In this document: in pieces, positions 1-6,471 of the stretch | Numbering within the stretch: the first letter of the stretch is position 1 | Layout: the number at the start of each line of letters is the position of its first letter | From: Acidobacteriota bacterium | Lineage (GTDB): Bacteria; Acidobacteriota; Terriglobia; Terriglobales; Acidobacteriaceae | Length of the DNA: 6,471 nt | Assembly (NCBI GenBank): GCA_021793595.1 | Contig: JAJYSL010000246.1 | Coordinates: 1-6,471, forward strand | Direction: 5' to 3' | Position numbers and translations under genes: made by a program | Notes under the pieces: generated by a model | What the model saw: only the letters and a program-made list of their open reading frames with translations | The model's database searches: none | What the model was told of the DNA's origin: nothing

Positions 1-1
1 A

Positions 2-3000
2 CGCCAAAAAAGCTTTCATAACCTATACTCAGCTCCCATGCTTCCCGTTCCTAAAAACAGCCAATGGGATGGATTAGTTTATCTGCATGGACTTTTACCA
101 GATAAGAACGAACATGAAAGCAACTTAGATAGGCTTGTGGTTACCAGTGGTGACTTTGGGCTGGCTTATCTAACCGAACGTTGGGCGGCACGCTTCGTTA
201 GCGAATTATTCCGTTATTATGTGGTCTGCTTCGTTGGGTATAGCATAAATGACCCCGTATTACGTTACATGATGGACGCTATTGCCGCTGATCGCCTGCG
301 GGGTGAAATTACGCCTCAGGTTTATGCCATGGGTGCTTGCGAGCCAGGGCATGAGCAAGAAATTACAGAGGATTGGAGGTCAAAAGGAGTCTCGCCGATT
401 CTTTACGATCCCATCAACGGCCACGACTGGTTGCACGAGACCCTAAAGGTTTGGGCAGATGACTACCGCAATGGAGTAGGTGGCAAAGAACGAGTAGTTG
501 TGGAACACGCAATCGCTATCCCTTCAGAAAGCACAAAGCAGGACAATTTTGTTGGACGAATGCTGTGGGCCATTTCCGACAGGTCAGGCTTGCCAGCGAA
601 ACGCTTTGCGGATTTCAACCCTGTTCCGTCGCTCGAATGGTTGGAGGCATTTTCGGAGGATCGCTACAAACACAGAGACCTGTTTCGCTTCGGTGTTCCA
701 CCACGCTCTGACGTGGATGAGAAGTTGCGATTCAGCCTGATCCGCCGCCCTGCGCCATATAGGCAGGCCCCGTGGATGGCACTGGTTTCTGGTAGCGTCG
801 CTGGAAGCCAATTGGATGACGTGATGTTCCATTTGGCTCGTTGGCTTGTGCGGCACCTGAACGATCCTGAATTGATCATCTGGTTGGCACAGCGAGGAGG
901 ACTGTTGCACGAGCGCTGGTCCTGGTTGATAGAAAATGAACTGGACCGCTTCGCACGCCTGCAGCGGGAGGGCAAGACGAGCGAACTGGAAGAAGTCCGA
1001 GCACAGGCTCCCAATGCCATTCCCGGGCCGTTGATGCAAACCCTTTGGCGCTTGCTGTTGTCCGGGCGGGTGAAAACACCATGGCGCGATCTGGATCTCT
1101 ACCGTTGGAAAGGTCGGTTGAAGCAGGAGGGGCTGACCACCACGCTGCGCCTGGAGTTGCGCGAATTGCTCGCCCCCCAGGTGGCCTTGAAGAAGCCGTT
1201 TCGCTGGGGCGACGAGGAAGAGAGCGCGGGCGAGCCCACGCGCTTGCGGCAACTGGTGGATTGGGAGCTGGTGCTGGCCGCAGATCACGTGCATTCGGCC
1301 CTGCGCGACCTTGCCGATGAGCACTGGACATCCGCCTTGCCGCAACTGCTGGAGGATTTTCAGCAACTGCTGCGTGATGCGCTGGACTTGTTGCGCGAGC
1401 TCGGTGAGGCCGACGACCGCAGCGACCGATCGCACTGGGATCTACCGTCCATTACTCCGCACTGGCAGAACCGGGGTTTCCGCGACTGGGTGAGCCTGAT
1501 CGAATTGCTGCGCGATGCGTGGTTGGCGCTTCGCGGCAGTGACAGTGCTCGTGCGACGCGGATTGCCCAGGCCTGGTTCGAGTTGCCGTATCCCACCTTC
1601 AAGCGACTGGTCCTGTTTGCCGCCAGCCAGGCGGCTTGCATCGCACCCGAGCAGTGGGTGGATTGGCTGCTGGCCGATGGCGCGTGGTGGCTCTGGTCCA
1701 CGGATACGGGGCGGGAGGTGTTCAGACTGCTCGTTCTGCAGGGGCAGCAATTGGCAGAGGCGGCTCAGGAACGTCTGGAGTCAGCCATCTTGGCCGGACC
1801 GCCGCGATCAGTGTTGATGGGCCAACCTGAGCCGGATTGGTGGGCACACCACGTTTTAGAGGCCACTTGGCTGCGACTCGCAAAACTGAACGCATCAGGC
1901 CTCGCACTGGGAGCCACCGCCAAGACACGCTTGGCTGAGCTGTCCAGTGCATACCCGCAATGGAAGTTGGCGGCCAACGAGCGTGACGAGTTCTCCCACT
2001 GGATGAGCGGCACCGGCGATCCGGACTACCAGGAAAGCCGGGACATCGACATCGCCCCCCGCAATCGGCGCGAGCTCGTGCAATGGCTGACAAAGCCGCA
2101 ACCTGAACGGCGGCCGTTTTACGAGGACGCGTGGCGTGACGTCTGTCGCACCCGTTTCTTTCACAGCCTGTACGCGCTGTGCGATCTAGCACGGGATGGC
2201 GTATGGCCGGACGGACGATGGCGCGAGGCACTGCAGGCTTGGAGTGAGGAAGGCATGGTGCTGCGGTCGTGGCGATACGCCGCGCCGCTGGTGCAGACCA
2301 TGCCTGACACCATCATTCAGGATATTGCCCACGCCGTGACGAGATGGATCGAGGTCGCCTCCAAATCGATCAACCGACACGAGGAAGTTCTTCTAGACCT
2401 GTGCCGTCGCGTCTTAAACCTTCCGCTCGAAGCAGGCACAGGAATGATGCGCAATGGCGAGCCGATTGACCAGCCTGTCACCGAAGCCATCAATCATCCG
2501 GTCGGGCATGTCACGCAGGCACTGCTCAACCTGTGGTTCAAACGGAACCCGAACGACGACGATCAGCTTCCAGACGACATCAAGCCCTTCTTCACGGAAC
2601 TCTGCGATGTGCAAGTGGACCGGTTCCGCCACGGCCGAGTGCTGCTGGGTTCGCGACTGATCGCGCTCTTCCGCGTGGATCGAACTTGGACCGAGCAACA
2701 TCTGTTGCCGCTCTTCAGTTGGAACAATCCAGCCGAAGCGAAAGCGGCGTGGGAAGGTTTCCTGTGGTCGCCACGCTTGTACCAGCCCTTGTTGAGTGCG
2801 TTCAAACCGCAGTTCCTGGAGAGCGCAAACCACTACGCCGACTTAGGTGAACACCGCCAACAGTTTGCAGCCTTCCTGACTTATGCGGCGCTGGGACCGA
2901 CCGAGGGCTACACCGTGGGTGAGCTCCAATCCGCCATTGGAGCGCTGCCTCAAGAAGGGTTGGAGGAATCCGCGCAGGCGCTCTCCCAGGCTCTTGAAGG

Positions 3001-3409
3001 AGCCGCCGATCAGCGCGAGGACTATTGGAAGAACCGTGTCCAGCCGTTCTGGCAGTACGTTTGGCCCAAGTCACGCGATCTTGCCACTCCGCGAATCGCC
3101 GAATCGTTGACCCGGCTGATCATTGCAGCCCGATCTGAGTTCCCGGCGGCCTTAGCTGCGATGCGAGACTGGCTGCAACCGATTGAACACCCGGACTATG
3201 TTATGCATCTGCTGCACGAATCGGATTTATGCAACAGATTCCCGGTGGATGCACTGCATCTACTAGATATCGTGTTTGCTGACAGACAATGGGTGTCTCG
3301 GGAGTTGGGGCAATGTCTGGACAGGATCGAGCAAGTTTCTTCAGGACTTGCGCAAGATCCCCGCTTTCAACGACTCCGAGAGTACTCGCGTAGACGAGGC
3401 TCTCAATGA
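2..3409 (+). CDS. SIR2-like / DUF4020 large defence protein, 5'-truncated by window edge
   Basis: The frame is open from base 2 to the TGA at 3407-3409, giving 1135 visible codons. ATG 38 is therefore internal, and the real start lies upstream. Counting from ATG 38, residues 10-18 (WDGLVYLHG) match the conserved block with the histidine-glycine pair of SIR2-like domains. Residues 34-44 (VVTSGDFGLAY) and 65-73 (FVGYSINDP) match the later SIR2-like blocks that help form the NAD pocket. The N-terminal GAG-type glycine motif and TTNYD-type motif would be off-window. Residues about 150-900 are a long, tryptophan-rich, mostly helical region with a conserved-looking SITPHWQN segment at 471-478. The last 200 or so residues, ending FQRLREYSRRRG, resemble DUF4020. 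SIR2-like domains in defence proteins are commonly NADases triggered by infection; I infer a cytoplasmic NAD-depleting or sensing role. There is no signal peptide or membrane segment in the visible part. The stop overlaps the pglZ start by 4 bp. Family assignment is from motif memory, not a search. Confidence 0.85.
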   Translation, partial: RQKSFHNLYSAPMLPVPKNSQWDGLVYLHGLLPDKNEHESNLDRLVVTSGDFGLAYLTERWAARFVSELFRYYVVCFVGYSINDPVLRYMMDAIAADRLRGEITPQVYAMGACEPGHEQEITEDWRSKGVSPILYDPINGHDWLHETLKVWADDYRNGVGGKERVVVEHAIAIPSESTKQDNFVGRMLWAISDRSGLPAKRFADFNPVPSLEWLEAFSEDRYKHRDLFRFGVPPRSDVDEKLRFSLIRRPAPYRQAPWMALVSGSVAGSQLDDVMFHLARWLVRHLNDPELIIWLAQRGGLLHERWSWLIENELDRFARLQREGKTSELEEVRAQAPNAIPGPLMQTLWRLLLSGRVKTPWRDLDLYRWKGRLKQEGLTTTLRLELRELLAPQVALKKPFRWGDEEESAGEPTRLRQLVDWELVLAADHVHSALRDLADEHWTSALPQLLEDFQQLLRDALDLLRELGEADDRSDRSHWDLPSITPHWQNRGFRDWVSLIELLRDAWLALRGSDSARATRIAQAWFELPYPTFKRLVLFAASQAACIAPEQWVDWLLADGAWWLWSTDTGREVFRLLVLQGQQLAEAAQERLESAILAGPPRSVLMGQPEPDWWAHHVLEATWLRLAKLNASGLALGATAKTRLAELSSAYPQWKLAANERDEFSHWMSGTGDPDYQESRDIDIAPRNRRELVQWLTKPQPERRPFYEDAWRDVCRTRFFHSLYALCDLARDGVWPDGRWREALQAWSEEGMVLRSWRYAAPLVQTMPDTIIQDIAHAVTRWIEVASKSINRHEEVLLDLCRRVLNLPLEAGTGMMRNGEPIDQPVTEAINHPVGHVTQALLNLWFKRNPNDDDQLPDDIKPFFTELCDVQVDRFRHGRVLLGSRLIALFRVDRTWTEQHLLPLFSWNNPAEAKAAWEGFLWSPRLYQPLLSAFKPQFLESANHYADLGEHRQQFAAFLTYAALGPTEGYTVGELQSAIGALPQEGLEESAQALSQALEGAADQREDYWKNRVQPFWQYVWPKSRDLATPRIAESLTRLIIAARSEFPAALAAMRDWLQPIEHPDYVMHLLHESDLCNRFPVDALHLLDIVFADRQWVSRELGQCLDRIEQVSSGLAQDPRFQRLREYSRRRGSQ
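3396..3399 (+). promoter_or_regulatory. Ribosome binding site for pglZ (GAGG)
   Basis: GAGG lies inside the last codons of the SIR2 gene, six bases before ATG 3406. It favours the upstream ATG 3406 over the in-frame ATG at 3430, which has no comparable purine-rich site before it. Placement inside the preceding gene fits translational coupling. Confidence 0.5.
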
Positions 3410-5427
3410 ACTATGGTGCATCCTCAAAAATGAGTAGTTGGCGAGACGCCATCCTGAGCGACTTCGTTCCCAACGTTAGCAAGCTGATGCTGGTCGCCGA
3501 TCCAGACTGCTTGTTGACCGAGGAGAAACTGGCGCTCGAATTACGCGGGCGAGGCTTCGACCTGATCGAGTTCAATGATCCGGTCGAATTCAGATACGCC
3601 TATGAGTCCAAATACCGCTCGATCTGGGATCGGGGCGAACATACCGACCTGGTGGTGATTCTCCGATTGCAGGATGCCGAGCTGGAATCCCTGCCATACG
3701 ACCTGCTCCAAGCGGGACGGAAGCTTTCATTCAACCTGGGGGATCTCTTTCCCAATCTGAGCTACCCGGTCATCGAAAATCTCGACCGGAGCCTGCTCGA
3801 CGCGCTTTTTGAGGCACAGCTCAAGTCGTCGCCGGATCGTATGGGCGACAACGCTACCAAGGATTTCATTCTCCGTCATGTGTTCGGCATTGCGGCAGAA
3901 CTGATTGCCAGCGAGGTAGATCTGCTTCGTGCCTTGCTTCGTCTGCATTATGGGAATCTTCAGATTCCGCTGATGTTGGCTGAGCGGCTCATACAGGTCC
4001 TCGAAGGGCATGATGGATTCAGTGCATGGCCGCTCTCTGAAATCGTTCCGGACGACGAGGCGTTCTTCGCCTTTTTGCAGGAACGCTGGCCGGTGTTTCT
4101 TTCCAGGCTTGGCAGTGGTGCTAATCAGGTACGGGAAGACTCTCCGGAATATCGTCTCAAATATCTTGGCCCTGACCATTTGCCGTTCGACCATCAGGAC
4201 ATCAAGGTTTACGTCGACAACATGTTTCTGGAAGGGAAACTCACACCTGTCGAGGCCACGGACATTGAAGTGGATGCGGGGGACTGGGCTCGAAGCGGCA
4301 TCGCCACTTCCTGTGTGGACGATGAGGAGCTGCGGATTTCTCGCCTGTTTGACCTGGTCGAGAAGGAGTTGCCCACAGCAGAGTCTCGCTATTCTGACTG
4401 GACCGCCTTTGCGCTGAAATGGGCCGAGCTTTCTTCGCTGGTCCATTGCGCCAACAGCACCGAACATGAGACCCGGCTCAGGGAAATCGGTGATGCCCTG
4501 AACACGACTTTTGCCGGTTGGCTGGCCGACCACTATTCCAGTCTGATCAACCTGCCACCGACCAATCCGGTCATGCTGCACCATGTGTCGCGTCGCCTGG
4601 CTCGGGATATTGAGGACTCCGGTAACAGCCGTACTGCGCTGATCGTGGTCGATGGCCTTGCCCTGGATCAGTGGGTGACCATCCGCCAGCTTCTGCAAAA
4701 GCAGGATGCCAATCTGGTCATGCGTGAATCCGCGCTTTTCGCCTGGATTCCGACGCTGACTTCGGTATCGAGACAATCGATCTTCTCGGGCAAGCCGCCG
4801 CTCTATTTCCCGTCATCCATCAATACGACCAACAGCGAAGAGAAGCTGTGGAAGCAGTTCTGGGAAGACCATGGCCTGTCTCGGTTGGATGTCGCCTACC
4901 AGCGCGGGCTGGGCGACGGTGATGCCTCCAGCGTACTCGACGCCGCAATCCATCCTGGTAAAACCAAGGTGGTGGGGCTGGTCGTGGACAAGGTCGACAA
5001 GATCATGCACGGCATGCAACTCGGCTCGGCCGGGATGCACAACCAGATCAAGCAGTGGTGCCATGCCGGATTTCTTTCCGCGTTGGTCGGCCAACTGCTG
5101 GATTATGGCTATGAGGTCTGGCTGACGGCCGATCACGGCAACATTCAATGCGAGGGCAAAGGCCGCCCATCTGAGGGTGTGATTGCCGAGACTCGCGGCG
5201 AGCGGGTTCGTGTCTATCCCACGCCGGAACTCCGTTCTCAGGTCGCTGGGGCCTTCCCGTTTGCCCACGTGTGGCAGCCGGTCGGATTGCCAGCAGGTTA
5301 TTTCCCCCTGGTGGCCGGTGGCCGCGACGCATTCGTGAACCCAGGAGAGGCCATCGTGGGTCACGGCGGTGTAGCCATCGAAGAAGTCATCGTGCCCCTT
5401 GTGAAGTTTGAACGGAGGGCATGGTGA
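3406..5427 (+). CDS. pglZ: BREX-3 phosphatase-like protein PglZ
   Basis: The 673-residue protein has a length normal for BREX-3 PglZ. The N-terminal segment SWRDAILSDFVPNVSKLMLV (11-30) followed by ADPD at 31-34, and FRYAYESKYR at 62-71, are typical of this branch. The C-terminal half is the PglZ domain of the alkaline phosphatase superfamily: ALIVVDGLALDQW (411-423) carries the first metal-binding aspartate D416; PTLTSVSRQ (449-457) holds the Thr/Ser nucleophile region; VVDKVDKIMHG (526-536) gives D528/D531 and H535; TADHGN (574-579) gives D576 and H577; GHGG (652-655) gives H653. All look intact, so a metal-dependent phosphoryl-transfer centre is plausible. PglZ is a core BREX component required for defence; its true substrate is unsettled. 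The start at 3406 overlaps the SIR2 gene stop (ATGA) and has a GAGG site. ATG 3430, giving MSSWRDAIL, is an alternative that agrees with the usual N-terminus of the family. Confidence 0.93.
   Translation: MNYGASSKMSSWRDAILSDFVPNVSKLMLVADPDCLLTEEKLALELRGRGFDLIEFNDPVEFRYAYESKYRSIWDRGEHTDLVVILRLQDAELESLPYDLLQAGRKLSFNLGDLFPNLSYPVIENLDRSLLDALFEAQLKSSPDRMGDNATKDFILRHVFGIAAELIASEVDLLRALLRLHYGNLQIPLMLAERLIQVLEGHDGFSAWPLSEIVPDDEAFFAFLQERWPVFLSRLGSGANQVREDSPEYRLKYLGPDHLPFDHQDIKVYVDNMFLEGKLTPVEATDIEVDAGDWARSGIATSCVDDEELRISRLFDLVEKELPTAESRYSDWTAFALKWAELSSLVHCANSTEHETRLREIGDALNTTFAGWLADHYSSLINLPPTNPVMLHHVSRRLARDIEDSGNSRTALIVVDGLALDQWVTIRQLLQKQDANLVMRESALFAWIPTLTSVSRQSIFSGKPPLYFPSSINTTNSEEKLWKQFWEDHGLSRLDVAYQRGLGDGDASSVLDAAIHPGKTKVVGLVVDKVDKIMHGMQLGSAGMHNQIKQWCHAGFLSALVGQLLDYGYEVWLTADHGNIQCEGKGRPSEGVIAETRGERVRVYPTPELRSQVAGAFPFAHVWQPVGLPAGYFPLVAGGRDAFVNPGEAIVGHGGVAIEEVIVPLVKFERRAW
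5414..5419 (+). promoter_or_regulatory. Ribosome binding site deciding the brxA start (GGAGGG)
   Basis: GGAGGG sits in the last codons of pglZ. Three in-frame starts follow: ATG 5421 (1 base after the site), GTG 5424 (4 bases) and ATG 5427 (7 bases). Only ATG 5427 has normal Shine-Dalgarno spacing, so it is the preferred start. The TGATG junction makes re-initiation after pglZ likely. Confidence 0.7.
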
Positions 5428-6200
5428 TGGGCAAAAGGCACGAAGCCATCGGCATCAAGCAGGCGATCCGTTTCGAATGGATGCAGAAAGCGGCCAATCT
5501 GCTACTGGCGGGACTCGACACCAAAACCATTCGCCAGGAACTGCATGAGTTTCTCACGGAGAGAAAAGGCAATGGCTGTGAAGGTGAGCGAAGCGAGCAG
5601 ACCCGAACCTTTGTCGTCAACAATCTGATGAAGATCTGGGTGTCCCCGGACCTCGAACTACTTCCTTTCCGGGATGCTTCACTGGCGTTTCTGCGGGAAC
5701 ACCCGTCGATGGCCTTGGCTGTTCACTGGGGGATGATTTCGGCGGTCTATCCGTTCTGGGTCAACGTGGCCCGGCAAACCGGCCGTTTGCTGGCTTTGCA
5801 GGATCAGGTGACTCAGGCGCAGATCATCAACCGCCTCAAGGAACAATATGGCGACCGGCAGACTGTGAGCCGCTATGCCCGATTCGTCATTCGTTCCTTT
5901 GTTGCCTGGGGAGCCCTGAAGGATTCTGAGACTAAGGGCTGCTATGAGAAAGCCGCTCCGGTGAGCATTGCCGATGCAAACCTGGCCATCCTGATGTTTG
6001 AGTCCGTACTTCTGGCCACACCCGGAGCAAAAGGTGCATTGGGGCTGCTCCTGAACAATCCGGCATTCTTCCCATTCCAGCTTCCCGTGATGACCGGTGA
6101 CTTTGTATCCCAACGCAGCGACCGAATCGACGTGGTTCGCTATGGGCTGGACGACGAGCTGTTGAAGTTGAAGGGCAACCAAGTCAGCGATGGGACGTGA
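5427..6200 (+). CDS. brxA: BrxA family protein (DUF1819), last gene of the BREX-3 operon
   Basis: The 257-residue product starts MGKRHEAIG. The family pattern is visible throughout: an N-terminal helix pair with LLLAGLDTKTIRQELHEFL (about 25-43), the NNLMKIWVSPD block with the following FRDASLAFL, YPFWVNVARQTGRLLALQDQV near 109-129, then RLKEQYGDRQTVSRYARFV and RSFVAWGAL. The C-terminus has NPAFFPFQLP followed by SDRIDVVRYGLDDELLKLKG. BrxA is a small helical protein, originally noted as resembling the RNA-binding antitermination protein NusB, and is a core component in several BREX types; its exact role is not settled. It is predicted to be cytoplasmic, with no signal peptide or membrane helix seen. 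The stop of pglZ overlaps this start by one base. The start is 6 bases downstream of the longest possible ATG (5421), chosen on ribosome-site spacing. The longer form would add only Met-Val. Confidence 0.9.
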   Translation: MGKRHEAIGIKQAIRFEWMQKAANLLLAGLDTKTIRQELHEFLTERKGNGCEGERSEQTRTFVVNNLMKIWVSPDLELLPFRDASLAFLREHPSMALAVHWGMISAVYPFWVNVARQTGRLLALQDQVTQAQIINRLKEQYGDRQTVSRYARFVIRSFVAWGALKDSETKGCYEKAAPVSIADANLAILMFESVLLATPGAKGALGLLLNNPAFFPFQLPVMTGDFVSQRSDRIDVVRYGLDDELLKLKGNQVSDGT

Positions 6201-6244
6201 ATGCCTTGGACATCGGAACACGCTTCAAGAGCCATTTGTCTACG

Positions 6245-6269
6245 GAGATCACATGTGCCATGTGATCTC
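6245..6269. repeat. Perfect inverted repeat, 11-bp arms, 3-base spacer
   Basis: The left arm GAGATCACATG (6245-6255) is the exact reverse complement of CATGTGATCTC (6259-6269), separated by TGC. It lies 44 bases after the brxA stop. As RNA it would form a tight hairpin, but no U-run follows directly, so it is not a textbook Rho-independent terminator. It could be an operator for a dimeric regulator, an mRNA 3'-end stabilising hairpin, or part of a terminator with the next palindrome. Its right arm shares CTC (6267-6269) with that palindrome. Confidence 0.85.
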
Positions 6270-6287
6270 TATATATAGTATATAGAG
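6267..6287. repeat. AT-rich palindrome, copy 1 (9-bp arms)
   Basis: CTCTATATA (6267-6275) and TATATAGAG (6279-6287) are exact reverse complements around TAG. The sequence continues AAC then TTTT (6291-6294), matching what follows copy 2. TATATAGAGAACTTTT is common to both copies. Copy 1 has about five extra bases at the centre. Confidence 0.8.
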
Positions 6288-6303
6288 AACTTTTCAAAAA
6301 AAT

Positions 6304-6435
6304 CTAATGAGAACGCCCTGCAAGCTGTTCTCTATATATATAGAGAACTTTTTCATTTTGTTCTACGCCGATTTGTATGGCTAAACACATGATTTTTATC
6401 TCTTCTGCTGTCAATTTTCCACGTGTTTTTGTCAT
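6304..6435 (-). CDS. Possible small protein, 43 residues, unrecognised
   Basis: On the minus strand an ATG at 6435-6433 opens a frame ending in TAG at 6306-6304. The product begins MTKTRGKLTAEEIKIMCLAI and ends REQLAGRSH. It is hydrophilic, with a short predicted helical look around TAEEIKIMCLAIQIG that faintly recalls the first part of a helix-turn-helix protein. AGGA lies almost against the ATG, too close for a normal ribosome site, and an in-frame TAA stands seven codons upstream, so it is not the end of a larger frame. The palindrome at 6327-6348 lies inside it and encodes VLYIYRE. It converges on brxA. It may be a relic or a chance frame. Confidence 0.22.
   Translation of the reverse strand: MTKTRGKLTAEEIKIMCLAIQIGVEQNEKVLYIYREQLAGRSH
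6309..6332. repeat. GAGAAC / GTTCTC inverted pair, 12-base spacer
   Basis: GAGAAC (6309-6314) is the reverse complement of GTTCTC (6327-6332), which is also the left arm of palindrome copy 2. With copy 1 ending in GAGAAC at 6285-6290 and copy 2 at 6343-6348, this hexamer appears four times in about 65 bases counting both orientations, which suggests a repeated half-site. Confidence 0.5.
6327..6348. repeat. AT-rich perfect palindrome, copy 2 (22 bp)
   Basis: The arms GTTCTCTATAT and ATATAGAGAAC are exact reverse complements with no spacer. It is a close relative of copy 1, whose GAGAAC end lies 58 bases upstream. Perfect symmetry would suit binding of a homodimeric regulator or a cruciform or hairpin role. 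Confidence 0.85.
6327..6353 (+). terminator. Possible Rho-independent terminator of the BREX operon
   Basis: The palindrome, read as RNA on the plus strand, folds into a hairpin with the GUUCUC/GAGAAC base and an AU-rich top, followed at once by five Us (6349-6353). The position, about 130 bases after brxA, suits the operon end. Only six of the 22 bases are G or C, so the stem is weak for a terminator. Copy 1, with TTTT at 6291-6294, could act as a first, weaker stop. There is no T-run on the other side, so it would work for the plus strand only. Confidence 0.4.
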
Positions 6436-6471
6436 TTCCTGGTGTTCTGGCTGTTATGTCGCGTGCTGCGG

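Larger units (their letters stand above)
6201..6471. other. AT-rich intergenic tail after the BREX operon
   Basis: Composition drops sharply after brxA (about 29% GC over 6261-6360 against roughly 60% or more in the operon). The stretch holds an inverted repeat, two related palindromes, a possible terminator and one weak minus-strand ORF, each listed separately. I see no tRNA, no CRISPR repeat and no recognisable transposase part. This probably marks the right boundary of the operon, and perhaps of the transferred block. Confidence 0.6.

Noticed and set aside
38..40. ATG 38 as the true start of the SIR2 gene
   Set aside because: The frame is open upstream to base 2, there is no ribosome site just before it, and the SIR2 domain would lack its NAD-binding N-terminal half; the gene is cut by the window edge.
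584..1435. Long minus-strand open frame (283 codons) opposite the SIR2/DUF4020 gene
   Set aside because: It lies wholly antisense to a protein with recognisable domains in a GC-rich region where antisense frames stay open by codon bias; its product has low-complexity Gln/Arg-rich character and no motif.
3727..4776. Minus-strand open frame (349 codons) opposite pglZ
   Set aside because: Antisense shadow of a well-identified PglZ; no recognisable domain and no sensible ribosome site or neighbour relationship.
5585..5598. GAGCGAAGCGAGC low-complexity stretch in brxA
   Set aside because: Mirror-like repeat encoding GERSEQ in a probable loop; in frame and too short to call an insertion or a repeat element.
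5679..6221. Minus-strand open frame (180 codons) opposite brxA
   Set aside because: Fully antisense to BrxA, Cys/His content scattered without a zinc-finger pattern; treated as a shadow.
6201..6278. 25-codon plus-strand ORF beginning with the ATG right after the brxA stop
   Set aside because: Very short, runs into the inverted repeats, no ribosome site of its own and no recognisable content.
6377..6471. Plus-strand frame open to the right edge (MAKHMIFISSAV...)
   Set aside because: No ribosome site, Cys/Phe-rich product, antisense to the slightly better minus-strand frame; too little sequence to support a gene.

Overview
The window shows the 3' part of a bacterial phage-defence operon read left to right, followed by a short AT-rich tail. 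The operon is a type 3 BREX (BREX-3) locus. It ends with the two genes that normally close that operon type, the alkaline-phosphatase-superfamily gene pglZ and the DUF1819-family gene brxA. Directly upstream is a very large SIR2-domain protein gene whose C-terminal region looks like DUF4020. It overlaps pglZ by 4 bp.

Layout. Positions 2-3409 hold the SIR2/DUF4020 gene, cut by the left edge: the frame stays open through base 2, so the first in-window ATG (38) is internal. Positions 3406-5427 hold pglZ, complete, with all the expected metal-site residues. Positions 5427-6200 hold brxA, complete, starting at the ATG that shares one base with the pglZ stop. Positions 6201-6471 contain no convincing gene. 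They hold a perfect 11-bp inverted repeat, two related AT-rich palindromes built on CTCTATATA and TATATAGAGAAC, each followed by a T-run, and a possible 43-codon ORF on the minus strand.

How the genes fit together. The spacing (4-bp overlap, then 1-bp overlap) says the three genes are translated from one message. In canonical BREX-3 the order is brxF, brxC, pglX, brxHII, pglZ, brxA, so the helicase gene would be expected where the SIR2 gene sits. The simplest reading is that an NAD-consuming (SIR2-like) effector or sensor has been placed inside the BREX-3 operon just before pglZ, giving a two-layer defence locus. That reading is inference: the upstream BREX genes lie outside the window.

Organism. 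Codon usage is GC-rich through most of the operon (counted stretches of the large gene reach 65-72% GC). The 5' end of the visible SIR2 region is clearly lower (about 48% over 61-540) and the tail is very AT-rich (about 29% over 6261-6360). Strong GGAGG-type ribosome sites and the protein style suggest a Pseudomonadota (gammaproteobacterial-like) host, and the patchy composition suggests a horizontally acquired defence island. No species can be named from the sequence alone.
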